From: Phycisphaera sp.
GTDB taxonomy: Bacteria; Planctomycetota; Phycisphaerae; Phycisphaerales; Phycisphaeraceae
Direction: 5' to 3'
Assembly: GCA_028285385.1 (NCBI GenBank)
Contig: JANQPR010000139.1
Location: forward strand, 1-44,077
DNA length: 44,077 nt
Position 1 is the stretch's first letter; every line of letters begins with the position of its first letter. Under the pieces are notes generated by a model. It worked only from the letters and a program-made list of their open reading frames with translations. It searched no databases and was not told where the DNA came from. The position numbers were made by a program, and so were the translations under genes. Shown here piece after piece: positions 15,982-24,877 of the stretch.

Positions 15982-17952
15982 TCATCGCAGGAAATCCAAC
16001 AGGCTCAACTGCTGAACCTGCGCGGTGGTCTGCAGCGCCGCCTCCAGTTGCAGCTGCAACTGCTGGTACCGGGTGATCACCTCGGTCAGGTCGGCGTCTT
16101 TGAGTTCGCTGAGCATGCCTTGCTCCGTCAGTTCCTGGTCCTCGGCCCGGGCCCGCGTGTCTTCCAACCGCTTGGCCTGAACCCCGACGACGGCCCGCGC
16201 ACTGGTTGCGCTCTCGATGTCGTCTTCCAGAAACCCACCAGCAAGGGTGATGCCAGTCGTGTCGTCGTTCCGCAACGCCGACCGCAAATCGATCAAATGG
16301 GTGAACATGTTTTCCACGCGCGCGGCGGCGCGGTCTTCGGACGTGAGCGTGTTGCCGGCCCCCGCGTTGTTCTCCAGGCCGAAGCCCAGGTGTTGGACCG
16401 CGCGGGACTGATTCAGCTCCTCGACGACGAAATCGCCCGCGCCGGCCGTGTTGTCGGTGAGCACGATGCCGTTGCCGGTGGTGGCGAGGCTCGCTGAGAA
16501 CTGCCCGGGACCGGTGCCGATCGTTGCGCCCGCGCTGACGGCGGCCGTGTTGATTAGGTTGAGCACGTCCTGCACCGTGCCGGCGGTGTCGAGGTTGACG
16601 TCAAACGTTGTGCCGTCTTGGAGCGTGAAGCGGGCGTCGTCTTCGCCGGGTTTGGTCTCGACGCCCAGGCCGCTGCGGAAGTCGGCGAGCTGCGTCGCGC
16701 TGCCGAGCGTGCGCCAGCCGAGATCCTCGGCCGTGGTCCCGCCGTTCTCCCCGACCGACAGCGAGATGCCGGCCACCTCGGTGACTAGGTCGAGCGCCGT
16801 GCCGTCGGCATTGATCTCGACGCGCAGGCCAAGGTCGAGGTCGGCGATCGTGTTCTGCAGGTCCTGCACGGTCGTCGCGGTGGACAGGTCGACGGTGCGG
16901 GTCTCGGCGCCGTGCTGGATCACGAGGCCGGACGCGAAGTCGATCGCGGGCCCCAACACGGCGAGCGGCGTCGTCTCGGTCAACCGCACGTTGACATCCG
17001 CGCCGGCGACCGGCACCCCGCCCGTGGACGACAACCCGTCGATCCCGAGGTCGGTCGCGGTCTGCCCGCCGGTCGGGTCGCTGAGCGCGACGGTGTTGCC
17101 GCCGTTGCCGGTGAGCGCAAACCCGGTCGCGGTGAGCGCGACGCTGCCGGCCCCGGGGGCGTTGGTGGTGATCGCGTCGTTGATGCGGGTGACGACGTCG
17201 CCGAGCGTGTCGGCGGTGTTCAGGTCGACGCCGTAGACCGTGCCGTTGATCGTGAGCTGGATGCTGCCGGGGCGGATGCCTTCGCCGAGCGTGCCGTCGA
17301 GGTCACGGAGGTTGGTGGCCGCGCTGGCGGCGGGGTCGTAGTCGATGGTGCTCTTCACCCGGCCGGACAGCGCGCCGAACGCGTCGACGCCGTTGGCGGT
17401 AAACGGCTGGTTCTCGAAGCCGCCGACGTCGGCGACCAGGTTCTCTCCGGTCCCACGGTAGCGCACACCGCCGAGGAACTCTTCGAAGACGCGCTCCGAT
17501 GGTGCCGCCCCGTTGCTGCCGCCGAACACCGACAGCCCGTTGAACTGCCGGTTCGCGATTTCCATGAGGGCGTTGACCTGAGCATCGACGACGACCGCTT
17601 GCGCCTCGCGCGTCTCCGCGTCGGAGCCGACGCCGACCTGACTCGACGCCAACGACTGCGCCTCGACAAGGATGTCCTTCGCCTCGGCCAGTCCCTGGTC
17701 GGCGAAGTTGAGGTAGTTCGACGCGGTCTGCAGGTTGCGCTGCTGCTGCTCGCGTTCGGCGAGTCGTTGCTCGAGGTACAGCACCGAGGACACTTTCGCC
17801 GCCGCGTCGCTCGGGCGGTTGATCGCCCGCCCGGTCGTGATCTGCTCCTGCGTCTCGTACAGGTCGCGTTGCGTCTCCTGCAGGCGCGCGAGCGCGGTCT
17901 GCGAGTTCAGCAGCGTCGAGGTCCGCGAGATGATCGGGGTCAGTCCGGCCAT
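15982..17952 (-). CDS. flgL: Flagellar hook-filament junction protein FlgL, enlarged
   Basis: A 656-residue HAP3 joining hook to filament. The flagellin-like N-terminus contains TALARLQETQRDLYETQEQI and TGRAINRPSDAAAKVSSVLY. The C-terminus ends in LTEVITRYQQLQLQLEAAL and LLDFLR. It is about twice the length of the E. coli protein. The extra middle contains three Flagellin-IN-type repeats, starting near IQLTINGTVYGVDLNTADTL, LVIQHGAETRTVDLSTATTV and FTLQDGTTFDVNLDTAGTV, which would form surface-exposed domains. It starts ten bases after flgK and lacks a clear ribosome-binding site, so coupling to flgK is likely. Confidence 0.93.
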   Translation of the reverse strand: MAGLTPIISRTSTLLNSQTALARLQETQRDLYETQEQITTGRAINRPSDAAAKVSSVLYLEQRLAEREQQQRNLQTASNYLNFADQGLAEAKDILVEAQSLASSQVGVGSDAETREAQAVVVDAQVNALMEIANRQFNGLSVFGGSNGAAPSERVFEEFLGGVRYRGTGENLVADVGGFENQPFTANGVDAFGALSGRVKSTIDYDPAASAATNLRDLDGTLGEGIRPGSIQLTINGTVYGVDLNTADTLGDVVTRINDAITTNAPGAGSVALTATGFALTGNGGNTVALSDPTGGQTATDLGIDGLSSTGGVPVAGADVNVRLTETTPLAVLGPAIDFASGLVIQHGAETRTVDLSTATTVQDLQNTIADLDLGLRVEINADGTALDLVTEVAGISLSVGENGGTTAEDLGWRTLGSATQLADFRSGLGVETKPGEDDARFTLQDGTTFDVNLDTAGTVQDVLNLINTAAVSAGATIGTGPGQFSASLATTGNGIVLTDNTAGAGDFVVEELNQSRAVQHLGFGLENNAGAGNTLTSEDRAAARVENMFTHLIDLRSALRNDDTTGITLAGGFLEDDIESATSARAVVGVQAKRLEDTRARAEDQELTEQGMLSELKDADLTEVITRYQQLQLQLEAALQTTAQVQQLSLLDFLR

Positions 17953-17962
17953 GGGGCTTGGG

Positions 17963-19669
17963 TCACACGAGCGAGATCAGGGTCTGCATCAGTTCGTCCA
18001 CCACGCTGATGAACCGGGCGCTGGCCTGGTACGCGGTCTGTTGCTGGATGAGGTTGATCGCCTCCTCGTCGGCGTTGACGCCGGACAGCGCGGCCTGCTG
18101 GCTCTGCAGGTTCTCGCGGATGACGGTGTCGGCCTCGCGCTGGTCCCGGGCCCGGGAGAGCTCGATGCTCACGTCCTCGACGTGCCGGCGCCAGTGGTCG
18201 GTGATCGACAGCCCGTTGAGGTCGTCCTGCGGCGTGTCGGCCAAGGCGGCGATGGCGAGCGCGGCGCGGTTGTCGCCGGGCAGGTGTTCCTGGGCGGCGG
18301 CGACGAGCCTCGGGTTCGCAAGCACGGTGTCGTTGACGGCGATATCGAACGCGTCGGCGCCGTCGAAGAACGAGTTGATGCCCAGCGACGCGAGCACGTT
18401 CGAGCTGTCGTCACTGAAGCTGACGAGGGTGTCGCTGGTGTCGCCGGCGATGGTGAGGCGCCCGTCGGTGGAGACGGTCGCGGTGACCCCCGTTACGGCG
18501 GAGATCGACGCGGCGAGGTCGTTGAGCGACGTGTTCGCGCCGCCGATGCCGTCGAGGTCGACGCTGATCGTGCTGGTGCTCCGGATCCCGGTGGCGGCGG
18601 ACGTGACGTGGAGCTGGAACGAGCCGTGTTGGGGCACGAAGTCGAGTTCAGCCGCGGCGTCGTCGAGCGCGGCGGTGGCGTCGATGGCGCGGTTGCTCGC
18701 GGTGTAGCTGTTGCGCAGGTCCAGGCCCTGAGCCGTGCTGTGCAGGCGGTTGGTCTGGAAGATGAGTTGGCCGGCGAGCTGGTCTATGGCGTCGATCGCG
18801 TCCTGCAGCGCGCCGTTGCGGAAGGCGACCTGGGCGCCGAGGTCGCCCTGGCTGGTGTCGACGACCGTGCCGTCGTCGGTGGTGACGACCTGGTAGACGA
18901 CGCTGCCGTCGGGCTGGGCCTCGGAGCGGAGTTCGAGGCCGCGCGAGTCGCCGTTGAGCACGATCGGGGTCGAGCCGACGAACACGTTGACCTGCCCGTT
19001 CTCCTGCTCGACCGTGGAGACGTTCAGCGACTTGGCGAGCTCGCCGAGCAGTTGGTCGCGCTGGTCGCGCAGCGCCGCGGCGTCGCCCCGGCCGGCCTCG
19101 GCGGTCGTGATCTGCTGGTTGACTTGCTCGATACGGGCGAGCACGTCGTCGGCGGCCTTGACGCTCGTCGCGAGCTGGTCGACGCTCTGCTTCTCGAGGT
19201 CGCCGTAGCTCGTGCGGAGGTCGCGGATGAAGTTGGTGAGGTTGTCGGCCTCCTGCGTGACGAGCGTGCGGAGCGACACGTCCTGCGGGTTCAGCGACAG
19301 CTGCGACCACGCGTTGAAGTACTCGCCGAGCCGGGTCGAGAGGTCGACGTCGGACAACTCAGCCTGGACGGCCTCGATGCGGGCGAGCATGTCCTGCGTC
19401 GCGGCGCTGCCATTCTCGGCGGTGATCGCGCTGCGCAGCCGCGCCTCGAGGGCTTCGTTGACCTGCCGGGTGACCGAGGCGATCTCGACGCCGGTGCCGA
19501 CGAAGTTGCCGCGGTCGATGCGGTGGTCGGGCCGCGCCGCCAACTCGACGGTGCGCCGCTTGTAACCGGGTGTCGCCGCGTTGGCCAGGTTGTTACCCGT
19601 GACCTGAATCGCGGTCTGGTGGGCGAGAAGCCCGCTCTTGCCGACTTGGAGGGAACCAGAAAGGCCCAT
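17963..19669 (-). CDS. flgK: Flagellar hook-filament junction protein FlgK
   Basis: A 568-residue HAP1. The N-terminal rod-hook motif is GLLAHQTAIQVTGNNLANAATPGYKRR. The central helical part includes DQRDQLLGELAKSLNVSTVE. The C-terminal flg_bbr-type segment is SGVNADEEAINLIQQQTAYQ, followed by ASARFISVVDELMQTLISL. All are standard for FlgK and the length is normal. It is translated after flgN with a 22-bp gap. FlgN, encoded just upstream, is the expected export chaperone for FlgK and FlgL. Confidence 0.95.
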   Translation of the reverse strand: MGLSGSLQVGKSGLLAHQTAIQVTGNNLANAATPGYKRRTVELAARPDHRIDRGNFVGTGVEIASVTRQVNEALEARLRSAITAENGSAATQDMLARIEAVQAELSDVDLSTRLGEYFNAWSQLSLNPQDVSLRTLVTQEADNLTNFIRDLRTSYGDLEKQSVDQLATSVKAADDVLARIEQVNQQITTAEAGRGDAAALRDQRDQLLGELAKSLNVSTVEQENGQVNVFVGSTPIVLNGDSRGLELRSEAQPDGSVVYQVVTTDDGTVVDTSQGDLGAQVAFRNGALQDAIDAIDQLAGQLIFQTNRLHSTAQGLDLRNSYTASNRAIDATAALDDAAAELDFVPQHGSFQLHVTSAATGIRSTSTISVDLDGIGGANTSLNDLAASISAVTGVTATVSTDGRLTIAGDTSDTLVSFSDDSSNVLASLGINSFFDGADAFDIAVNDTVLANPRLVAAAQEHLPGDNRAALAIAALADTPQDDLNGLSITDHWRRHVEDVSIELSRARDQREADTVIRENLQSQQAALSGVNADEEAINLIQQQTAYQASARFISVVDELMQTLISLV

Positions 19670-19691
19670 GGTTTCTGCGGACTTACAGGCG

Positions 19692-20207
19692 TTACGCGGT
19701 CAGGGAAAGCGTCGACATCGGCGCCGGCTGTTGCGGGAGTCGGCCGACCGGCCCGTACGCGCCGGCGCCGTGCGACACCGAGGCGATCGTGCGGACCAGG
19801 CCGTTGACGTGCTGCAGCAGCGCATCACTCGCGCGACGTGCGACAGCGAGTTGGTCTCGCACGTCCCGCATCGCCGCAAGCAACTGCGAACGCATCACCA
19901 GCAGTCGGCCACGCACCGGCTCGGGGAACCGTTCCGCCAACTCGGCGAGCTTCAACGGCTCGGGCGCGTCGGGCAGCACCACCAGCGTGAGATCGGCCAC
20001 AAGACTCAGCCGGGACTTCTCCAGCTCGCTGATCGCCTGGACCTGCCCGTTCTCGAGCCGGGTCAGTTCGGCCATCAATCCGGCGTCGCCGCGGCGCATC
20101 GCGTCGCGCTTGCGTTGCAGCAGCGCCAGCAACTGCCCGTGCCGGTCGTTGGACCGACGCAACACAGACTCCAGACGCTCGATCAACAGGCGGGGGTCGT
20201 CAGGCAA
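19692..20207 (-). CDS. flgN: FlgN-type flagellar export chaperone
   Basis: A 171-residue mostly helical protein with heptad-like stretches (LLALLQRKRDAMRRGDAGLM, LENGQVQAISELEKSRLSL) and a disordered tail. This is the profile of FlgN, which binds the C-termini of FlgK and FlgL before export. Assignment rests on composition and on position directly before flgK. The start is TTG 20207, overlapping the stop of the preceding gene by 8 bp, which implies translational coupling. No nearer ATG keeps the N-terminal helix. Confidence 0.75.
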   Translation of the reverse strand: MPDDPRLLIERLESVLRRSNDRHGQLLALLQRKRDAMRRGDAGLMAELTRLENGQVQAISELEKSRLSLVADLTLVVLPDAPEPLKLAELAERFPEPVRGRLLVMRSQLLAAMRDVRDQLAVARRASDALLQHVNGLVRTIASVSHGAGAYGPVGRLPQQPAPMSTLSLTA

Positions 20208-20685
20208 CTTCGTTCAGCTTCCGAGAGGAACTGGGTTCGTTCGAGGTGCCGGTCACCACTTCATTGGCTTCGCGTTGCATGAACGCGGGCTGGGCCGGCG
20301 GAGTCACGGGGCGTGGCCGAGTGAAGTGATCGACCAGCGTGTCGACCAACGGGAACCGCGGTGAGGCGGTGAGGCGGCCGGCGATCTGGGTGTCGAGCTG
20401 CTCGCGCATGCTGTCGTGGGCAAAGCCGCCGCCGAACAGGTCGGTCTTCAGCGGGCTGTCGCGCACCTCGGCGAGCAACGGGAGCACGAACGCGGCGGCG
20501 ACGAGCTGCCCCGCGGCCTCGCGCAGCGTGGTCTCGTCGGGAAGCTCCGCCGCGGGCGCCTCCCGCCGGGCGCGCGAAAGCGTGTCGGCGAACGGCTGCG
20601 CCTGGGGCGGCGTCTGGCCGCGGTACACGGCGGCGCTCGGCGTCGTCGGCTCTGCAAACGGGTTGACGGGTGCGTTGGTGTTCAT
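20200..20685 (-). CDS. Rod-binding (FlgJ N-terminal domain-like) protein
   Basis: A 161-residue protein whose middle, AAAFVLPLLAEVRDSPLK through FGGGFAHDSMREQLDTQIAG, matches the rod-binding domain found in the N-terminal half of FlgJ. The peptidoglycan-hydrolase half of FlgJ is absent, as in many non-enteric bacteria, so it would act as a rod cap while a separate enzyme opens the wall. ATG 20685 was chosen; an upstream TTG at 20724 overlapping flgI by 14 bp is the alternative. The end overlaps flgN. Confidence 0.8.
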   Translation of the reverse strand: MNTNAPVNPFAEPTTPSAAVYRGQTPPQAQPFADTLSRARREAPAAELPDETTLREAAGQLVAAAFVLPLLAEVRDSPLKTDLFGGGFAHDSMREQLDTQIAGRLTASPRFPLVDTLVDHFTRPRPVTPPAQPAFMQREANEVVTGTSNEPSSSRKLNEVA

Positions 20686-20710
20686 GCTTCCCGGGCCGTG
20701 TTTCTCAAGG

Positions 20711-21892
20711 TCAAAGTTCTTCAAGCCTCGCGTGCAGGTTGCCTGACTCGTGCAGCGCGCGGATCGCGTTGGCCTGGTCCCCGAACGGCACGTCGAACAG
20801 GTTGAACGCGTCGACCAGGTCTTGAAGGCTGGCCTTGCCGCGCTGCTGCGGGTCGACGCCGACGAACCGCTCGTTCACGGGCACCGAACCCTGCTGCGCG
20901 ATCTCCTCCGGCGTGAGCGGCGGGCGGAAGCCCGTTATCGTCAGCCCACGAACCGTCATCACGGTCGGCGTGAACTCGACGTCGGCATCGATCACGATCA
21001 CTTGCGCCGCCTCGTTGATCAGCACCCGTGCGCCGCTGGTAACCTGGCTCGCATCGATGTAGCTCTCGAGGATCCGGCTGATGAACGCCGCAGGTTGACG
21101 GCGTTCCGCAGGCGGCAACTGAACCACCACGCTCTTGGGGCTCTCGGCTCGGGCGATGTCCACGTCCTGCCCCAACGCGCCCAACCCGTTGATCAACGCC
21201 GCGAGGTTCTTCGCGACGGGCCACGACGCGTTCGCGTTGTTGAGCACGAGCTCGATCTGCCCGGCGGCGTTGATCACGTTGGGCGTGACGTCCCGCGTGA
21301 CATGAAAGCCGCGGCGGACCCGCGCGTTGGTCGGGTTGTCCGGGTCTTCGAGCAATAGCGGCCCGGACGACAAGCCGTAGAAGTCCGCGCCGGGCGGGAG
21401 TGGGTCGCCGTGCGCCGGGTCGCTGGGCGGCAACGGGCCGCGCATCACGGTCAGCGCCAGCCGACCGCCCTGCAACGACGCTGCGCTGTGCATCGCGGAG
21501 ACATAGCAATCGATCCGGTCGCCGGCCACGACGCCGGTCTCGGGCACGCGGGCCTCGACCATGACCAGCGCGACGGAGTTGATGTTGGCAAGGTCGGCAA
21601 TGGAGGTCGTGTCGTCAGCGAGACGCATCACGATCTCGCGGGCCATGCGGTGGCTCGGGCCCAAGTCACTGTCGCCCGTTCCGTTGAGCCCGACCACCAG
21701 CCCGATCCCGACGAGCGGTAGCCCCTCGGCTCCGCGCAGCCGAGCGATGTCCTGGACCTGAACAGCCGCCGCGCGGTGCGTCAACAACACGAGCAACAAG
21801 GCAACCACCCACCAAGCCGTGGAGCGGAGGGGGCCGCTTGCGCGGTGGGTCGGCAGGTCTTGCGCGGTGCGATGGGTTTCGTCGTGCTTCAT
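20711..21892 (-). CDS. flgI: Flagellar P-ring protein FlgI
   Basis: A 393-residue periplasmic ring protein around the rod. A Sec signal peptide lies unusually far from the start (WWVVALLLVLLTHRAAA, about residues 27-43), giving a mature start near VQVQDIARLRG. Family blocks include LVGIGLVVGLNGTGDSD, DVTPNVINAAG and the C-terminal ASLQDLVDAFNLFDVPFGDQ. ATG 21892 is kept because no better start exists. The predicted sigma-54 transcription start lies only about 10 nt upstream, so the leader is very short. Confidence 0.94.
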   Translation of the reverse strand: MKHDETHRTAQDLPTHRASGPLRSTAWWVVALLLVLLTHRAAAVQVQDIARLRGAEGLPLVGIGLVVGLNGTGDSDLGPSHRMAREIVMRLADDTTSIADLANINSVALVMVEARVPETGVVAGDRIDCYVSAMHSAASLQGGRLALTVMRGPLPPSDPAHGDPLPPGADFYGLSSGPLLLEDPDNPTNARVRRGFHVTRDVTPNVINAAGQIELVLNNANASWPVAKNLAALINGLGALGQDVDIARAESPKSVVVQLPPAERRQPAAFISRILESYIDASQVTSGARVLINEAAQVIVIDADVEFTPTVMTVRGLTITGFRPPLTPEEIAQQGSVPVNERFVGVDPQQRGKASLQDLVDAFNLFDVPFGDQANAIRALHESGNLHARLEEL

Positions 21893-21911
21893 GGTTTCGA
21901 TAACCAAGAAA

Positions 21912-21927
21912 TGCAACGGCCGTGCCA
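21912..21927 (-). promoter_or_regulatory. Sigma-54 promoter of flgI
   Basis: TGGCACG-GCCG-TTGCA on the minus strand is a full match to the -24/-12 consensus, lying between the flgH terminator and the flgI ATG. Predicted start is near 21901. Confidence 0.8.
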
Positions 21928-21946
21928 AGACGAAGCGCCGTGCACA

Positions 21947-21975
21947 AGAAAAGACCCACGGCCAAAGACCGTGGG
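21947..21975 (-). terminator. Intrinsic terminator between flgH and flgI
   Basis: On the minus strand CCCACGG pairs with CCGTGGG around TCTTTGG, followed by TCTTTTCTT. It ends the flgF-flgH transcript or attenuates it. Confidence 0.75.
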
Positions 21976-22009
21976 CTTCCCATCGTTGGAACTTTCGCTG
22001 GGCGTGCTG

Positions 22010-22798
22010 TCAGAAGTTGAAGACCGCGTCGAGCAGACGGGTGAGCGGACCCTTCTTAGTGCTGTTGCGCAACTCCCCGGTGTGGTGCTTGGCGACGTGC
22101 AGGTCGTAGAGTTGCGTGGAGAACACGGTATTGTCAGCCGAGATGTCGTCAACGCGACAGGTGCCCGTGGCCACGAGCGTCACGGTCTCGTCGTCGGAGG
22201 CGATGTGTTTCCGGGCCTCGAGCACGAGCGTGCCGTTGGGCTTGACATCGATCACGCGGGCTGTGATCCGCGCCGACATTGTCTCGCGTCGGGCGTAGTC
22301 GCCCTCGCCCTCGAACTCGCGCTCGTACTCCACGTCAAGCTCAATGTCGGGGTCGACGGCGCTGTCGCCGATCTGAGCATCGACTAGGTCGGACAGCCGA
22401 AGCTTCGGGAACTCGGCGATGGTGCCGGTTGTGCTGCTTTCCTTCTCAGCGGACAACTCGGCCTGGAAGTCAATCGATAAGTCCTCCCGGATGACAATCG
22501 TGACAAGGTCGTGGACGGCGTAGGTGCGCGGCGCGGGCCGGCTCACGGCGAAGTAGCTGAACCGCTGCGTCTCGGGCGCGAGCTGGCGCAGGTCGGTCTG
22601 CTGCCCGGGAACGGCGACGAGGGTGTCCTGCCGCTGCGGCGCCGACGCGGGGCCATAGGTCTGCTGCACGACGTCGGACAAGCCCTGCCCAGAAACGGCG
22701 GACGCTGGGAGGATCACCAGGACGGCAAGGGCAAGCGGGCGATTCAACGTCGTTCTCCGGGAGATCGAGATAACAAGCTGCATTCGGCGCCGTGGCAT
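22010..22798 (-). CDS. flgH: Flagellar L-ring protein FlgH
   Basis: A 262-residue outer-membrane ring protein. Family blocks are YAVHDLVTIVIREDLS, DFQAELSAEKESSTTG, RITARVIDVKPNGTLVLEA and DNTVFSTQLYDLHVAKHHTG. It has a signal peptide (PLALAVLVILPASAVSG), but no Cys follows it, so the lipobox typical of FlgH is missing and it is probably not a lipoprotein. ATG 22798 overlaps the flgA stop as TGATG, indicating coupled translation. An ATG five codons later (MQLVIS) is an alternative. Confidence 0.92.
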   Translation of the reverse strand: MPRRRMQLVISISRRTTLNRPLALAVLVILPASAVSGQGLSDVVQQTYGPASAPQRQDTLVAVPGQQTDLRQLAPETQRFSYFAVSRPAPRTYAVHDLVTIVIREDLSIDFQAELSAEKESSTTGTIAEFPKLRLSDLVDAQIGDSAVDPDIELDVEYEREFEGEGDYARRETMSARITARVIDVKPNGTLVLEARKHIASDDETVTLVATGTCRVDDISADNTVFSTQLYDLHVAKHHTGELRNSTKKGPLTRLLDAVFNF

Positions 22799-23952
22799 CA
22801 CCGGGACGACGCCACCGCCGGCCCGGGTGACGCGGCCCCGGCCGCGTCGACGGCAACGCGACCGATGCCGGTGACGACGCCGGTGACGACCGGCGTGTCG
22901 CGCGAACGCCGAGCGTCCAGACGGACCTCGACCGGCTCGCCGAGGGCTGCGTCGGTCTCGGCGAACCCGACTGCGTCCATGCGGAACCCGCGGTGAAGCA
23001 CTTCCAGCGACACGCGCTGCCCGCGCTTGACCAGCACCGGCAGCCCGAGGTGTTCCGTCAACACGGGCTGTCCCGCGGCGATCGGCGAAGAACACACGGC
23101 TCCCTGCGCATCGTCCAGATCGAACACGTGCGTCAGCCCCGGGCGGTCGATCACCGCGTCGCGCAGCGCAATGTTGCGTTTGGTCAGGCGTTCATGCCGC
23201 TGGACGTGCGACGTGGAGACCACCACACGGGTGTGCCAGGCGACGTGCACCGAGATCAAACGCGACTCCGGCTCGCCGAAACCGGCCGTGCGGTGGACGC
23301 GTAGGTTCATCCGCCCCAAACGCGGCTGGCCGATGGTCTCGATCTCAAAGCCGGTGCCGAGGGTGCTGGCGTTCAGCAACTCCCCGTGTTTCGGCTCAAA
23401 GGTGAAGCGCAACCCGTCCGCCTTGTCGGGCATCGCGTCGCGCAACACACTCTCGATCAAGCCGCGCACGGTGGTCGGGGTGTCGGCGTCGACGGGTGCA
23501 AGAACGACCGCGGCGACCGTGCCGTCGGCGCCGACCGGGCTCATGGGTTCACGAGACGGAGCGGCCGGAGCGGCCTGCGGCGCACGCACGGGCCCTGTCG
23601 ACCCCGCATAGTTTGCGGAAAGAACGCAGGTCGCGTGCCCCTTGAGCGAGACCAGCGCCCAGTTCACGTTCGCCCGGGTCAGCGCGTGGCGGACGTCGTC
23701 GAGCGTGACCGCCGACGCGCTTGCTTTCACCGGGATCTCCACGGCGGCCATGCCCTCGGCGTACGTGCCTTCGAGCGTGGCCAAGTCGCCGAGCGCAACC
23801 GCGCCCCCGTCAGAACCAACCGATACGGGTGCCCGCGGCCGAAGTCGGATCGTGTCCCCAACCGCTTGCCCCACGACCCACGCCAGCAGCAATACCGCCA
23901 CCGCGAGCAGCAGCACGATCCGGCGGGTCAGGGTTGACGCAGGCGTGCTCAT
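22798..23952 (-). CDS. flgA: Flagellar P-ring assembly chaperone FlgA
   Basis: A 384-residue periplasmic protein needed for P-ring assembly. It has an N-terminal signal or anchor segment (RRIVLLLAVAVLLLAWVVG) and a long middle. The C-terminal SAF-like domain is recognised by VQRHERLTKRNIALRDAVI, then GQPVLTEHLGLPVLVKRGQR and VSLEVLHRGFRMDAVGFAET. It is longer than the 219-residue E. coli protein, with an extra N-terminal region as in other deep-branching FlgA proteins. ATG 23952 was chosen as the start nearest the signal peptide. Confidence 0.88.
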   Translation of the reverse strand: MSTPASTLTRRIVLLLAVAVLLLAWVVGQAVGDTIRLRPRAPVSVGSDGGAVALGDLATLEGTYAEGMAAVEIPVKASASAVTLDDVRHALTRANVNWALVSLKGHATCVLSANYAGSTGPVRAPQAAPAAPSREPMSPVGADGTVAAVVLAPVDADTPTTVRGLIESVLRDAMPDKADGLRFTFEPKHGELLNASTLGTGFEIETIGQPRLGRMNLRVHRTAGFGEPESRLISVHVAWHTRVVVSTSHVQRHERLTKRNIALRDAVIDRPGLTHVFDLDDAQGAVCSSPIAAGQPVLTEHLGLPVLVKRGQRVSLEVLHRGFRMDAVGFAETDAALGEPVEVRLDARRSRDTPVVTGVVTGIGRVAVDAAGAASPGPAVASSR

Positions 23953-24036
23953 GGCGTCCTTGCCTCTCGAAGCGTCCGATCGGTCGGGTCTCGCCGCGGC
24001 CTCCGGCCCCGGCACAATCAACGCGTCAACGCAGCC

Positions 24037-24849
24037 TTAGAACCGCCGCAGGTTGCCGACGACCTGCATCACCTCGTCGGCGGCCTGGATCGTCTGCGAG
24101 TTCAACTCGAAGGCGCGCTGCGTCTTGATGAGCGCGACGAGCTCTTTCACCGGGTCGACGTTGGACTGTTCCAGGTGGCCTTGCAACAGGGTGCCGAAGT
24201 TCCCGGTGGCGGGCTGGCCCTCGATGGGTTGGCCGGAGGCGTCGGTGGCGATGTAGATGTTGCCGCCGATGCTCTTGAGGCCCTCGTTGTTGACGAAGGT
24301 GGCCAGCTGGAGGTCGCCGATGGGCACGGTGTTGCCGGCGTTGTCGGTGTAGGCGACGGTGCCGTCCTCGCCGATGGAGATGTCGTTGGCGACCACGCCG
24401 GCGGGGACGTTGATCCCGTCTTCGAGCAGGTACCCCGAGGCGTTGCCGAGCACGAGGTCGCCGTCGGGGTTGATGAAGAGGTTGCCCGCGCGGGTGTATC
24501 CGACGCCGCCGCCCAGGTCGTCGGGGAGCGTGATCCGGAAGAACCCGTCGCCCTCGATCATGACGTCGAGCGGACGCTCGGTGAGCTGCGCCGCGCCGGT
24601 GCCGAAGTCGAACTGCGTGTTGGAGATGTTGGTGCCGAGCCCGACCTGAAGGCCAGCGGGGGTGCGGTCGCCCAGCGCGTTCTCGACGCCGGGCTGCTTG
24701 CGGTGCTGGTACATCAGGTCTTCGAAGTTCACCCGCGAGCCCTTGAACGCGACGGTGTTGACGTTCGCCAGGTTGTTGGCGATGACGTCGATCTCGGTCG
24801 AGAGGCTCTTGAGCCCGGTGGCGGCGGCGTGGAGGGCGGTGGTGGCCAT
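24037..24849 (-). CDS. flgG: Flagellar distal rod protein FlgG
   Basis: A 270-residue rod subunit, close to the usual 260. The N-terminal motif is LSTEIDVIANNLANVNTVAF. The middle contains LDVMIEGDGFFRITLPD. The C-terminus reads LEQSNVDPVKELVALIKTQR followed by AFELNSQTIQAADEVMQ, all diagnostic. It is exported without a signal peptide. It sits 28 bp behind flgF and 84 bp before flgA in one transcription unit. Confidence 0.97.
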   Translation of the reverse strand: MATTALHAAATGLKSLSTEIDVIANNLANVNTVAFKGSRVNFEDLMYQHRKQPGVENALGDRTPAGLQVGLGTNISNTQFDFGTGAAQLTERPLDVMIEGDGFFRITLPDDLGGGVGYTRAGNLFINPDGDLVLGNASGYLLEDGINVPAGVVANDISIGEDGTVAYTDNAGNTVPIGDLQLATFVNNEGLKSIGGNIYIATDASGQPIEGQPATGNFGTLLQGHLEQSNVDPVKELVALIKTQRAFELNSQTIQAADEVMQVVGNLRRF

Positions 24850-24877
24850 GGTTGGTCTTCTTTGAGGCGAGGCGGCG

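Noticed and set aside
17735..19807. Plus-strand frame of about 690 codons opposite flgK
   Set aside because: Antisense of a certain flgK; composition typical of a G+C-driven shadow.
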